NCBI GenBank assembly: GCA_017457555.1 | Contig: JAFTHG010000122.1 | Span: 1 to 6,843, forward strand | Direction of reading: 5' to 3' | DNA length: 6,843 nt | DNA from: Kiritimatiellia bacterium | GTDB lineage: Bacteria > Verrucomicrobiota > Kiritimatiellia > RFP12 > DVOR01 | Shown: positions 1-4,492 of the stretch, one piece after another | Numbering within the stretch: the first letter of the stretch is position 1 | Layout of the letters: each line of letters opens with the position of its first letter | The notes under the pieces: generated by a model | Seen by the model: only the letters and a program-made list of their open reading frames with translations | What the model was told of the DNA's origin: nothing | Databases searched by the model: none | Position numbers and translations under genes: made by a program

Positions 1-907
1 CACTGTTTCCAGGGTGAATTTCTGCGCTAATTTGATAATGTGATTTTGTTCCTTGAACACCTTCTAAAGCATTAATTTTCCCTTCGGTATATTTGCATGA
101 AGATCCTTGAATTCCTGGTTGCGGAAATCCTAAAGTAAAGCATGTTCCGCCTTTTCGTACAGAAAGTTCGGAATACATTTTAATTGTTAACACATTTTCA
201 GGACGTAATTTTGCAGATGAAGATATGCGTAATACTGCTAAATCATTTTTTTCATCTGTTGCAATTAAACGTAACTTTGATTTATTGTCATTGTTATCAA
301 TGAGCGAAAATGTGTTACAGCCTTCAATTACGTGATTACATGTAATAACATCGGTTTCATTGACAAACCAAGCTGTTCCTGTTCCGCCGCATGGCACAGG
401 AGAGTTTGGCGTATTGGAGTTGCCCGATGATATCTCGTAAATTGCTACTGCTAATTCTTTCGCTCCGACATCCATGGCTAACTGAGCACAATTAACGAGA
501 CCTTGTTGATTTTCTTGTTGGGCAAAAGCTTCGGCGGCTTTTTGAAGCATGTCAATACCTTTGACAGACCTCCCTTTGCGGAAATGAATCTTGGCTAATT
601 CTAATGCAGAAAAGCCATCACCATGATTTGCTGCACATTCAAGCCAATATGCACCCTCATCTTGATCAACCCAGCACCCAATTCCTTCAATGTAACAGAG
701 TGCTAAAAACCGCATTCCTCCGACATGTCCAGCATAAGCAGCACGTTTAAAGGCACGGAATGCAGAGTCTTCATTTCGAGTATCAAGATGTTTTTGGCCA
801 GCTTTGAAATAATTCTCTCCAGCTTTGAAATTACTGGAGCCTGTTGCGGGAAAGGAAATATGTGCTAACACAGTAATGTAGATGGCAAGAATCAACTTGA
901 ATGACAT
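1..907 (-). CDS. Exported Sel1-repeat / trypsin-like serine protease (HtrA-type), 3' end cut by window
   Basis: The 302 visible residues run off the left edge. Residues 1-21 look like a Sec signal peptide (K4, hydrophobic 5-19, FPA then T22), so the protein probably acts in the periplasm or outside the cell. Residues about 47-125 contain two Sel1/TPR-like helical repeats (RAAYAGHVGGMRFLALCY, then WLECAANHGDGFSALELA), usually protein-binding. A chymotrypsin-fold protease domain starts near 173: GTGTAWFV, His192 in TCNHVIEG, Asp222 in NDLAVLRI, and Ser302 in HPGNS, the last complete codon and the start of a GNSGGP motif. The H-D-S spacing (30 and 80) fits HtrA/DegP-like proteases. The ATG at 905-907 is chosen because AGGAG (915-919) lies 7 nt upstream; that SD overlaps the stop of the upstream 45-codon gene, implying an operon. 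Any domain after the serine (for example PDZ) is outside the window. Substrate unknown. The coding strand is AT-rich relative to ilvD. Confidence 0.85.
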   Translation of the reverse strand, partial: MSFKLILAIYITVLAHISFPATGSSNFKAGENYFKAGQKHLDTRNEDSAFRAFKRAAYAGHVGGMRFLALCYIEGIGCWVDQDEGAYWLECAANHGDGFSALELAKIHFRKGRSVKGIDMLQKAAEAFAQQENQQGLVNCAQLAMDVGAKELAVAIYEISSGNSNTPNSPVPCGGTGTAWFVNETDVITCNHVIEGCNTFSLIDNNDNKSKLRLIATDEKNDLAVLRISSSAKLRPENVLTIKMYSELSVRKGGTCFTLGFPQPGIQGSSCKYTEGKINALEGVQGTKSHYQISAEIHPGNS

Positions 908-918
908 TTCTGGACTCC

Positions 919-1056
919 TCATGGATTAAAATCTTCCCATATTGTATATGCACGCATAAGGATTTCTTTGTTAATTTCAAGTTCTTCAATCTTTTTTTCC
1001 AAACGACGCAATTGAGCTTCTGAGAGCGGAGGGGTATTAGGGGTGTTTGTGTACAT
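919..1056 (-). CDS. Small 45-residue predicted coiled-coil protein
   Basis: ATG at 1054-1056, TGA at 919-921. After a Thr/Pro/Asn-rich N-terminus (residues 2-10), residues 11-43 form one charged helix with hydrophobic positions L16, L19, I23, L26, K30, L33 spaced 3-4-3-4-3, typical of a short two-stranded coiled coil. It ends in an aromatic tail (Y37, W40, F43). No signal peptide or membrane segment. The stop codon is embedded in the SD of the protease gene (TGAGGAG), 11 nt before its ATG, so it sits in the same operon. Its own ribosome site is weak (only GAAGATCGG just before the ATG). It lies in frame with, and 12 nt after, the TAA of the cysteine-rich gene. It could therefore be translated by coupling, or be the severed C-terminus of that protein. 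No family recognised; possibly an adaptor, which is pure inference. The codon pattern and helix make it more convincing than the overlapping frames. Confidence 0.5.
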   Translation of the reverse strand: MYTNTPNTPPLSEAQLRRLEKKIEELEINKEILMRAYTIWEDFNP

Positions 1057-1068
1057 CCGATCTTCGTA

Positions 1069-1494
1069 TTACTCAATTTGCTTTGTGATCCCATTAACCA
1101 TATTGCGTAACTTTCGTAATATGAGGTTTTTTTGTGCTAATGTCTTCACTCGATATTCAGGCATTGCTATTCCGAGCTTTTTCCACGCCTTCTCTTGAGT
1201 TTTATCCATTTCCGCTTCACGCCAATGTTCCTCGGCTTCCATTTTTGCACATTCATTACACTCTGAAGTTAAGGTAATAACAGCTCCTTTATGTCGCCCA
1301 CAATGTTTATGTTTTTGCATTGTTCGCTTTAAAGGACAAGTATTTCCATCACATGTTATTGCAGCCCGTTCACCGCCGTATTTCATGTAATTTTCTCGTA
1401 GACATGGTAAACATTTATGTGTTGTATTATTGTGTACACAACAAAACAAAAAACATGGGAGCAACGCAACCACTATGAATAGAACCTTCTTCAT
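1069..1494 (-). CDS. Exported cysteine-rich small protein (141 residues), unknown function
   Basis: Begins with a signal sequence: K2, K3 and a hydrophobic run 4-20 ending in Cys18-Cys19. The lipobox match is poor (LFC-C), so lipoprotein status is uncertain; cleavage or a membrane anchor are alternatives. The next segment has a metal- or disulphide-like cysteine set: C28-x2-C31, C48-x4-C53, H64/C65, H68 and C79-x2-C82. Residues 83-141 are helical and highly charged (EAEEHWREAEMDKTQEKAWK, then LILRKLRNMVNGITKQIE). The ATG at 1492-1494 is preferred over an in-frame ATG at 1593: it puts the signal peptide at the N-terminus and has GAGG (1500-1503) 5 nt upstream. The longer version would run through inverted repeats and the candidate promoter start site. 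First gene of the operon with the coiled-coil and Sel1-protease genes. I recognise no family. An exported partner, substrate or redox/zinc module for the protease is possible but inferred. Confidence 0.6.
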   Translation of the reverse strand: MKKVLFIVVALLPCFLFCCVHNNTTHKCLPCLRENYMKYGGERAAITCDGNTCPLKRTMQKHKHCGRHKGAVITLTSECNECAKMEAEEHWREAEMDKTQEKAWKKLGIAMPEYRVKTLAQKNLILRKLRNMVNGITKQIE

Positions 1495-1499
1495 TTGAA

Positions 1500-1503
1500 C
1501 CTC
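1500..1503 (-). promoter_or_regulatory. Shine-Dalgarno of the cysteine-rich gene
   Basis: GAGG on the minus strand, 5 nt before the ATG at 1492-1494. It decides the start in favour of the signal-peptide version. A much stronger SD-like AAGGAGG lies further upstream (1545-1551, minus strand), in frame with a TTG 8 nt later, but that sequence is part of two hairpins. Confidence 0.5.
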
Positions 1504-1526
1504 ACAAGTATTTATAAGAGCACTAC

Positions 1527-1551
1527 AAGGAGGCAAAAGGAAAACCTCCTT
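1527..1551 (-). repeat. Leader hairpin B, sequesters an SD-like AAGGAGG
   Basis: Perfect 7-bp inverted repeat: 1527-1533 (AAGGAGG) and 1545-1551 (CCTCCTT), 11-nt loop. In the minus-strand transcript the AAGGAGG made from 1545-1551 would pair with the CCTCCTT made from 1527-1533. The arm 1545-1551 is also part of the longer stem 1545-1557/1590-1602, so the two folds exclude each other. No U-tract follows, so it is not an intrinsic terminator. Confidence 0.55.
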
Positions 1552-1602
1552 CAGTGTTTCGAAAGAGGTTGTAGGAGACCCGTGAAGAGACACTGAAGGA
1601 GG
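1545..1602. repeat. 13-bp perfect inverted repeat upstream of the cysteine-rich gene (hairpin A)
   Basis: Arms CCTCCTTCAGTGT (1545-1557) and ACACTGAAGGAGG (1590-1602), spacer 32 nt. It is a DNA-level dyad, and an RNA stem if transcription starts upstream of 1602. The right arm touches the -10 hexamer of the proximal candidate promoter (1600-1605). It could be a regulator site or an alternative leader fold; the sequence alone does not decide. Confidence 0.7.
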
Positions 1603-1627
1603 ATAGCACGTATACGTGCAACCTCAA
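1600..1627 (-). promoter_or_regulatory. Proximal candidate promoter with palindromic operator in its spacer
   Basis: Minus strand: -35 TTGAGG (1622-1627), 16-nt spacer, extended -10 TGC-TATCCT (hexamer 1600-1605). The spacer is almost entirely the perfect 14-bp palindrome GCACGTATACGTGC (1606-1619). A dimeric regulator bound there would block RNA polymerase directly. The -35 is weak (4 of 6). The start site would fall near 1593, about 100 nt before the cysteine-rich gene. Confidence 0.4.
1606..1619. promoter_or_regulatory. 14-bp perfect palindrome, candidate operator
   Basis: GCACGTATACGTGC reads identically on both strands. Its length and its place between candidate -35 and -10 elements suit a homodimeric HTH repressor. 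No regulator gene is visible in the window. Confidence 0.5.
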
Positions 1628-1701
1628 ACGTGACGTCTTCACCGAAACTTCCTACATTTCTTTCGACGTATCGTTTGCGTTACCGCAAAAGTTTGTAAAG
1701 T

Positions 1702-1721
1702 GCTATGGCTCGTCCCATAGC
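1702..1721 (-). repeat. 7-bp stem-loop at the 5' end of a possible distal transcript
   Basis: GCTATGG (1702-1708) and CCATAGC (1715-1721), 6-nt loop. It lies immediately downstream of the distal candidate promoter (-10 at 1730-1735), so it would form the first nucleotides of that RNA, an arrangement that can protect against 5' decay. A second small dyad, TTTGCG/CGCAAA, lies at 1674-1689. Confidence 0.4.
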
Positions 1722-1729
1722 GTGGTAAT

Positions 1730-1759
1730 ACAGTAGCACATCTGCATTAAAATTGTAAA
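1730..1759 (-). promoter_or_regulatory. Distal candidate promoter of the accessory operon
   Basis: Minus strand: -35 TTTACA (1754-1759), 18-nt spacer, TGC-TACTGT extended -10 (hexamer 1730-1735). It sits about 20 bp beyond the ilvD terminator, as expected for a new transcription unit. It would give a leader of about 230 nt containing the stem-loop and inverted repeats described above. The -10 hexamer is weak, but the TGTGCTA word matches the other promoters of the window. Confidence 0.35.
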
Positions 1760-1781
1760 GAAAGGAGGATGGGTAGGGGAT

Positions 1782-1819
1782 AAAAAGCGGGCGGCCTTCC
1801 GAATTGGGAAGGTCGCCCG
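1782..1819 (-). terminator. Rho-independent terminator of ilvD
   Basis: On the minus strand a stem of CGGGCG, one A-C mismatch, then CCTTCC (1807-1819) pairs with 1788-1800 around a 6-nt loop (1801-1806). A C and TTTTT (1782-1786) follow. It lies about 70 nt after the ilvD stop and separates ilvD from the accessory operon. Confidence 0.92.
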
Positions 1820-1845
1820 GTGTGTTTTGGCGCGGAGGTGCGCCA

Positions 1846-1874
1846 TTTTAAGCGTTTTGCTTTTAGGCGTTTGG
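1846..1874. repeat. Two-copy 15-nt tandem repeat between the ilvD stop and terminator
   Basis: TTTTAAGCGTTTTG (1846-1859) and TTTTAGGCGTTTGG (1861-1874) match at 12 of 14 positions with a 15-nt period. A small GGCGC/GCGCC hairpin (1829-1844) lies beside it. Both are within the ilvD 3' untranslated region; no function is apparent. Confidence 0.5.
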
Positions 1875-1889
1875 CCTGTGTGCTGTTTC

Positions 1890-3560
1890 TCAGGAGAGCG
1901 TTGCACCAGTGGAGGCGTTGCCAACGAGCTTGGCATAGCGTTTGAGCCAACCGGTGACGGGGCGTTCCGGCCAGGGCTGTGCGGCGGCCTGACGTGCGGC
2001 GATTTCGTCATCCGTGAGGGCGACTTCCAAGAGGTTGTTGGGGATGTCAATGTTGATGGTGTCGCCATCCTTGACCAAGCCGATTAAACCACCTTCCGCA
2101 GCTTCCGGAGAGACGTGGCCGATGCAGGCACCATGGGTGGCTCCCGAGAAGCGACCATCGGTGATGAGGGCAACCTTTTCGCCGAGACCTGCGCCAATGA
2201 TGTAGGCGGTGGGGGCGAGCATTTCCTGCATGCCGGGGCCGCCTTTGGGGCCTTCACCGCGGATAACCACCACGTGGCCGGCGCGCACTTTGCCTGCCAG
2301 AATGCCCTCACAGGCTTCTTCCTGCGAGTTGAAGCAGATGGCTTCACCGGAGAATTTGAGCATGGAGGCGTAGACGCCGGCGCGTTTGACAATGGCGCCT
2401 TGGGCGGCAAGGTTGCCATGGAGCACGGAGAGTCCGCCATCTTGCGAGTAGGGATTCTCCAGCGTGCGGATGACGTCGGTGTCGGTGATGGTGGCGGCTT
2501 CGGCGATGTCACCCAAGGTCTTGCCACTGACGGTGACCTTGGTGAAATCAATCAGCCCGTCACGTTCATGCAGACGCTTCAGGATGCCGGAGATACCACC
2601 GGCGCGGTCCACATCAACCATGTGGTAGGCGCAGCTCGGTGCCACTTTACAGACGTGCGGGGTGCGCTTGGAAATCATATCAATGCGGCGCAGGTCGTAG
2701 TCAATCCCGGCTTCATGGGCAAAGGCGAGTGTGTGCAACACGGTGTTGGAGCTGCCACCCATGGCCATGTCAAGCGCGAAGGCGTTGTCAATGGCGGTGC
2801 GGTCAATGAGGTCACGCGGAAGCGGACCACCGCTTTGTGCCATTTCCACTGCGCGGCGGGCAGCAGTCTTCCACAGCTCTTCACGGCGCGGATCCACAGC
2901 CGGGATGGTGCCGTTGCCAGGGAGGGCGAGGCCGAGAACTTCGCAGAGACAGTTCATGGAGTTGGCCGTGAACATACCGGAGCACGAACCGCATCCGGGG
3001 CAGGAGGTGGCTTCGATTTCATTCAGTTGCTCTTCGGTGATAATACCATTTTTGTATTGTGCCACGGCTTCAAAGACGGTATTGAGGTCGGAATCCTTGC
3101 CCGTGATCGGGTGCTTGCCGGGCAACATGGGGCCACCTGAAGCAAAGACGGTCGGGATGTTGACGCGGAGCGCGGCCAGAATCATGCCGGGGACAATCTT
3201 GTCGCAGTTGGGGATGCAGATCATGGCGTCAAAGCAGTGGGCGCGCAGCATTGTTTCAACGGTGTCAGCGATGAGCTCGCGGCTCGGCAGACTCATCTTC
3301 ATGCCTTGGTGGCCCATTGCAATCCCATCGCACACAGCAATGGTGTCAAACTCAAAGGGCACGCCGCCGGCAGCGCGGATTTCAGCCTTTACAAGTTCAT
3401 TGACCTTGCGTAAATGGCAGTGACCGGGGACAATATCGGTGTACGAGGAGCAGACGGCGATGAAAGGTTTGCCGAAATCTTCCTGTTGGATGCCGGTGGC
3501 ACGAATGAGCGAACGGTGAGGGGCGCGTTGATAACCGGACTTGATGGTATCGCTGATCAT
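1890..3560 (-). CDS. ilvD: Dihydroxy-acid dehydratase
   Basis: 556 residues, full length for the IlvD/Edd family and close to the Bacillus-type enzyme (about 558). It dehydrates 2,3-dihydroxy-isovalerate and 2,3-dihydroxy-3-methylvalerate to the 2-oxo acids, the third step of valine and isoleucine synthesis (and of the route to leucine and pantothenate), in the cytoplasm. Visible signatures are RAPHRSLIRATG (12-23), VCDGIAMGH (76-84), the first ILVD_EDD signature IPNCDKIVPGM (116-126: Fe-S ligand C119, metal site D120/K121, K121 being the carbamylated Lys of the family), the second signature CPGCGSCSGMFTANSMNC (187-204), EGPKGGPGM (436-444), and TDGRFSGA (467-474) with the catalytic Ser472. 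The ATG at 3558-3560 has GAGGA 7 nt upstream. It is a single-gene transcript with its own promoter and terminator; no ilvB/C/E neighbours are present. It is markedly GC-richer than the operon to its left. The oxygen-labile cluster type ([4Fe-4S] or [2Fe-2S]) cannot be settled here. Confidence 0.97.
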   Translation of the reverse strand: MISDTIKSGYQRAPHRSLIRATGIQQEDFGKPFIAVCSSYTDIVPGHCHLRKVNELVKAEIRAAGGVPFEFDTIAVCDGIAMGHQGMKMSLPSRELIADTVETMLRAHCFDAMICIPNCDKIVPGMILAALRVNIPTVFASGGPMLPGKHPITGKDSDLNTVFEAVAQYKNGIITEEQLNEIEATSCPGCGSCSGMFTANSMNCLCEVLGLALPGNGTIPAVDPRREELWKTAARRAVEMAQSGGPLPRDLIDRTAIDNAFALDMAMGGSSNTVLHTLAFAHEAGIDYDLRRIDMISKRTPHVCKVAPSCAYHMVDVDRAGGISGILKRLHERDGLIDFTKVTVSGKTLGDIAEAATITDTDVIRTLENPYSQDGGLSVLHGNLAAQGAIVKRAGVYASMLKFSGEAICFNSQEEACEGILAGKVRAGHVVVIRGEGPKGGPGMQEMLAPTAYIIGAGLGEKVALITDGRFSGATHGACIGHVSPEAAEGGLIGLVKDGDTINIDIPNNLLEVALTDDEIAARQAAAQPWPERPVTGWLKRYAKLVGNASTGATLS

Positions 3561-3605
3561 TGAATAATCCTCAAATAAACTTCTTTAATGGTGTAAACGG
3601 CGCAA

Positions 3606-3614
3606 ATTATAGCA
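3606..3614 (-). promoter_or_regulatory. ilvD promoter, extended -10
   Basis: Minus strand TGC-TATAAT: a perfect TATAAT (3606-3611) with the TGn extension (3612-3614), preceded by TG to give TGTGCTATAAT. No good -35 at 16-18 nt, as is common for extended -10 promoters. Start near 3599 gives a leader of about 38 nt, too short for an attenuator. Immediately upstream lie the 8-bp palindrome ACAGCTGT (3614-3621) and two GCTGTC copies 8 bp apart (3617-3622, 3625-3630), a possible operator. Confidence 0.65.
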
Positions 3615-3748
3615 CAGCTGTCAGGCTGTCGCATCTACTTCCTATTTGCAAAGCAGATTTTGAATCGTACCCAATTAGGGATGAGGCTGTTGTGTCAAGG
3701 CGTAAAGCGACCGGCAAAATGGCAGTACTCACTTCGTCCGAAGCAGCA

Positions 3749-3859
3749 TTAAAACGTCTTTACCAAGGATGTTGGTGAGCTTAGGGGTGCCTGTGTTTGT
3801 CTGGGGGTGGGCTTCAAGCATTGGTTCAGCCCCAAGAATCGCTTCACTTTCTTTTCCAT
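3749..3859 (-). CDS. Doubtful 36-residue basic open frame behind an intergenic promoter
   Basis: ATG at 3857-3859 and TAA at 3749-3751; begins MEKKVKRFLGLNQCL, then Pro/Thr/Ser-rich. It would start only about 9 nt after the predicted start of the promoter at 3875-3903. GGAG is present but only 2 nt before the ATG, too close for a normal SD. No family, no membrane segment. It is kept only because of the promoter; a non-coding RNA or extended ilvD leader is equally likely. Confidence 0.12.
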   Translation of the reverse strand: MEKKVKRFLGLNQCLKPTPRQTQAPLSSPTSLVKTF

Positions 3860-3874
3860 CGCTCCGCTATGGAG

Positions 3875-3903
3875 ATGATAGCACAGGTGGGTGGTTCTGG
3901 CAA
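3875..3903 (-). promoter_or_regulatory. Intergenic minus-strand promoter pointing at ilvD
   Basis: Minus strand: -35 TTGCCA (3898-3903, 5 of 6), 17-nt spacer, TGC-TATCAT (hexamer 3875-3880, 5 of 6) with the TGn extension. On consensus it is the best complete promoter in the window. Transcription would start near 3868, about 310 nt before the ilvD ATG, so it could supply a long ilvD leader or an independent small RNA. No intrinsic terminator is visible between it and ilvD. Confidence 0.5.
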
Positions 3904-3970
3904 ATGGCGTGGGCGCTTCTGAGAGGATTTTTCAACACTTTTAAGGCGAAAAAGAGACGATTTTGCGCCA

Positions 3971-4058
3971 AAATATCAGCGAAAAGGCGAGTCAATTTCA
4001 GCGACTTTCATCTCCAATTTCAGCGAAATTGAGCAGCAGTTTCAGTGAAATTGGAGTT
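3971..4058. repeat. Four-copy 22-nt tandem repeat (TTTCAGCGA-type)
   Basis: Units start at 3971, 3993, 4015 and 4037, exactly 22 nt apart. Heads are AAATATCAGCGA, CAATTTCAGCGA, CAATTTCAGCGA and CAGTTTCAGTGA; the tails diverge. Unit 3 contains the dyad CAATTTC-AGC-GAAATTG (4015-4031), and CTCCAATTTCA (4012-4022) is the inverse of TGAAATTGGAG (4046-4056). A 22-nt period is not a codon multiple, so it is not a protein repeat; it is about two helical turns, which suits phased protein sites. It is too degenerate and too short-spaced for a CRISPR. Confidence 0.65.
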
Positions 4059-4253
4059 ATTAACAGGCCAAATCGTGTTGATAAGTCGGGCACTTTACAT
4101 CAAGAAAGCCACTGTAGACGGGTTGATTTAGGACGATTTTCAGCATAAACTCCTGCGCTTCAAAGACTTAAGTGGATTTGTCAAACTTGAGCAAAACGCC
4201 CCTTTTCAGCCCAAAATGAGCGGAAAGAGCCACTCCACAAGAAAAATTTTCAA

Positions 4254-4271
4254 ATCGTGAAAAAACACGAT
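4254..4271. repeat. 6-bp hairpin with A6 loop
   Basis: ATCGTG (4254-4259), AAAAAA, CACGAT (4266-4271). AT-rich flanks, no clear U-tract on either strand; weak as a terminator. Confidence 0.4.
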
Positions 4272-4304
4272 AAAAATCGCAAAAAGTGACATTGCTGCGT
4301 AAGA

Positions 4305-4377
4305 GAGGCTGCGCTTTTCGTGGCGGGTGGCACGTGTAGGAGCCCCGGATCCGCTCCGCTGGAACGGGCAGCCCCTC
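4305..4377. other. GC-rich block with potential branched fold
   Basis: GGCTGC (4307-4312) pairs with GCAGCC (4368-4373), extendable by GA/TC across a CC bulge. Inside are CGTG/CACG (4319-4322, 4331-4334) and GGAGC/GCTCC (4339-4343, 4353-4357), giving a possible three-way junction. It lies upstream of the alaS promoter, so it is not an alaS leader from that promoter. Its GC content stands out from the AT-rich sequence on both sides. It could be a dispersed repeat or a small RNA; nothing identifies it. Confidence 0.3.
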
Positions 4378-4449
4378 AATGTTATCGTAGTTTACGGTAT
4401 GTAAAATGGGCACAGTTCCATGCTTTTTCCTCTTTTTCCACTGAAAGTG

Positions 4450-4458
4450 TGCTATACT
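4450..4458 (+). promoter_or_regulatory. alaS promoter, extended -10
   Basis: TGC-TATACT with hexamer 4453-4458 and TG at 4450-4451, within TGTGCTATACT, nearly identical to the ilvD element. No strong -35; a T/C-rich tract (4424-4438) lies upstream. Start near 4465 gives a leader of about 28 nt, too short for any tRNA- or alanine-sensing leader. Confidence 0.62.
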
Positions 4459-4492
4459 TACGCGCGTTTATTCTATTAGATGGAGTGCAATT

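Larger units (their letters stand above)
3573..4492. other. ilvD-alaS divergent intergenic region, about 0.92 kb
   Basis: Open frames here are short, lack ribosome sites, overlap promoters and show no recognisable domains, so I call no protein gene. What it holds, left to right: the ilvD promoter and its small repeats (3606-3630), a minus-strand promoter (3875-3903) with a doubtful 36-codon frame after it, a 22-nt-period repeat (3971-4058), scattered further TTTCAGC words (4138-4144, 4204-4210), a hairpin (4254-4271), a GC-rich block with folding potential (4305-4377), and the alaS promoter (4453-4458). No tRNA, T-box or known riboswitch was found by eye. The length is large for two housekeeping genes, which suggests dispersed-repeat debris or a non-coding RNA. 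Confidence 0.6.

Noticed and set aside
831..1094. 87-codon minus-strand frame between the small genes and the protease
   Set aside because: It overlaps both the 45-codon gene and the protease N-terminus in another frame; those frames have the signal peptide, coiled coil and SD, and this one has no recognisable feature.
1495..1593. Longer N-terminus for the cysteine-rich protein (start at 1593)
   Set aside because: It would bury the signal peptide behind 33 residues and run through the inverted repeats and the predicted transcription start; the ATG at 1494 has its own SD.
2115..3140. Long plus-strand open frame (341 codons) inside ilvD
   Set aside because: Antisense shadow of GC-rich ilvD: Gly/Ala/His-rich, no domains, and ilvD motifs are intact on the other strand.
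3560..3778. 72-codon plus-strand frame upstream of ilvD
   Set aside because: It starts inside the ilvD start codon region, covers the ilvD promoter, has no SD and no recognisable domain.
3971..4058. CRISPR array
   Set aside because: Units are only 22 nt in total with a 9-12 nt degenerate head, no spacers of normal size and no cas genes.
4057..4065. DnaA-box-like TTATTAACA suggesting a replication origin
   Set aside because: Single 7-of-9 match with no cluster, no AT-rich unwinding array and no dnaA, dnaN or parAB neighbours.
4260..4400. T-box leader for alaS, suggested by GGGTGGCACGTG near 4325-4336
   Set aside because: The alaS promoter lies downstream of it, no antiterminator/terminator pair with a T-run is present, and TGGC would not match the A73 discriminator of tRNA-Ala.
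4168..4413. 81-codon minus-strand frame
   Set aside because: GTG start without an SD, passes through hairpins and a GC-rich folded block; no family recognised.
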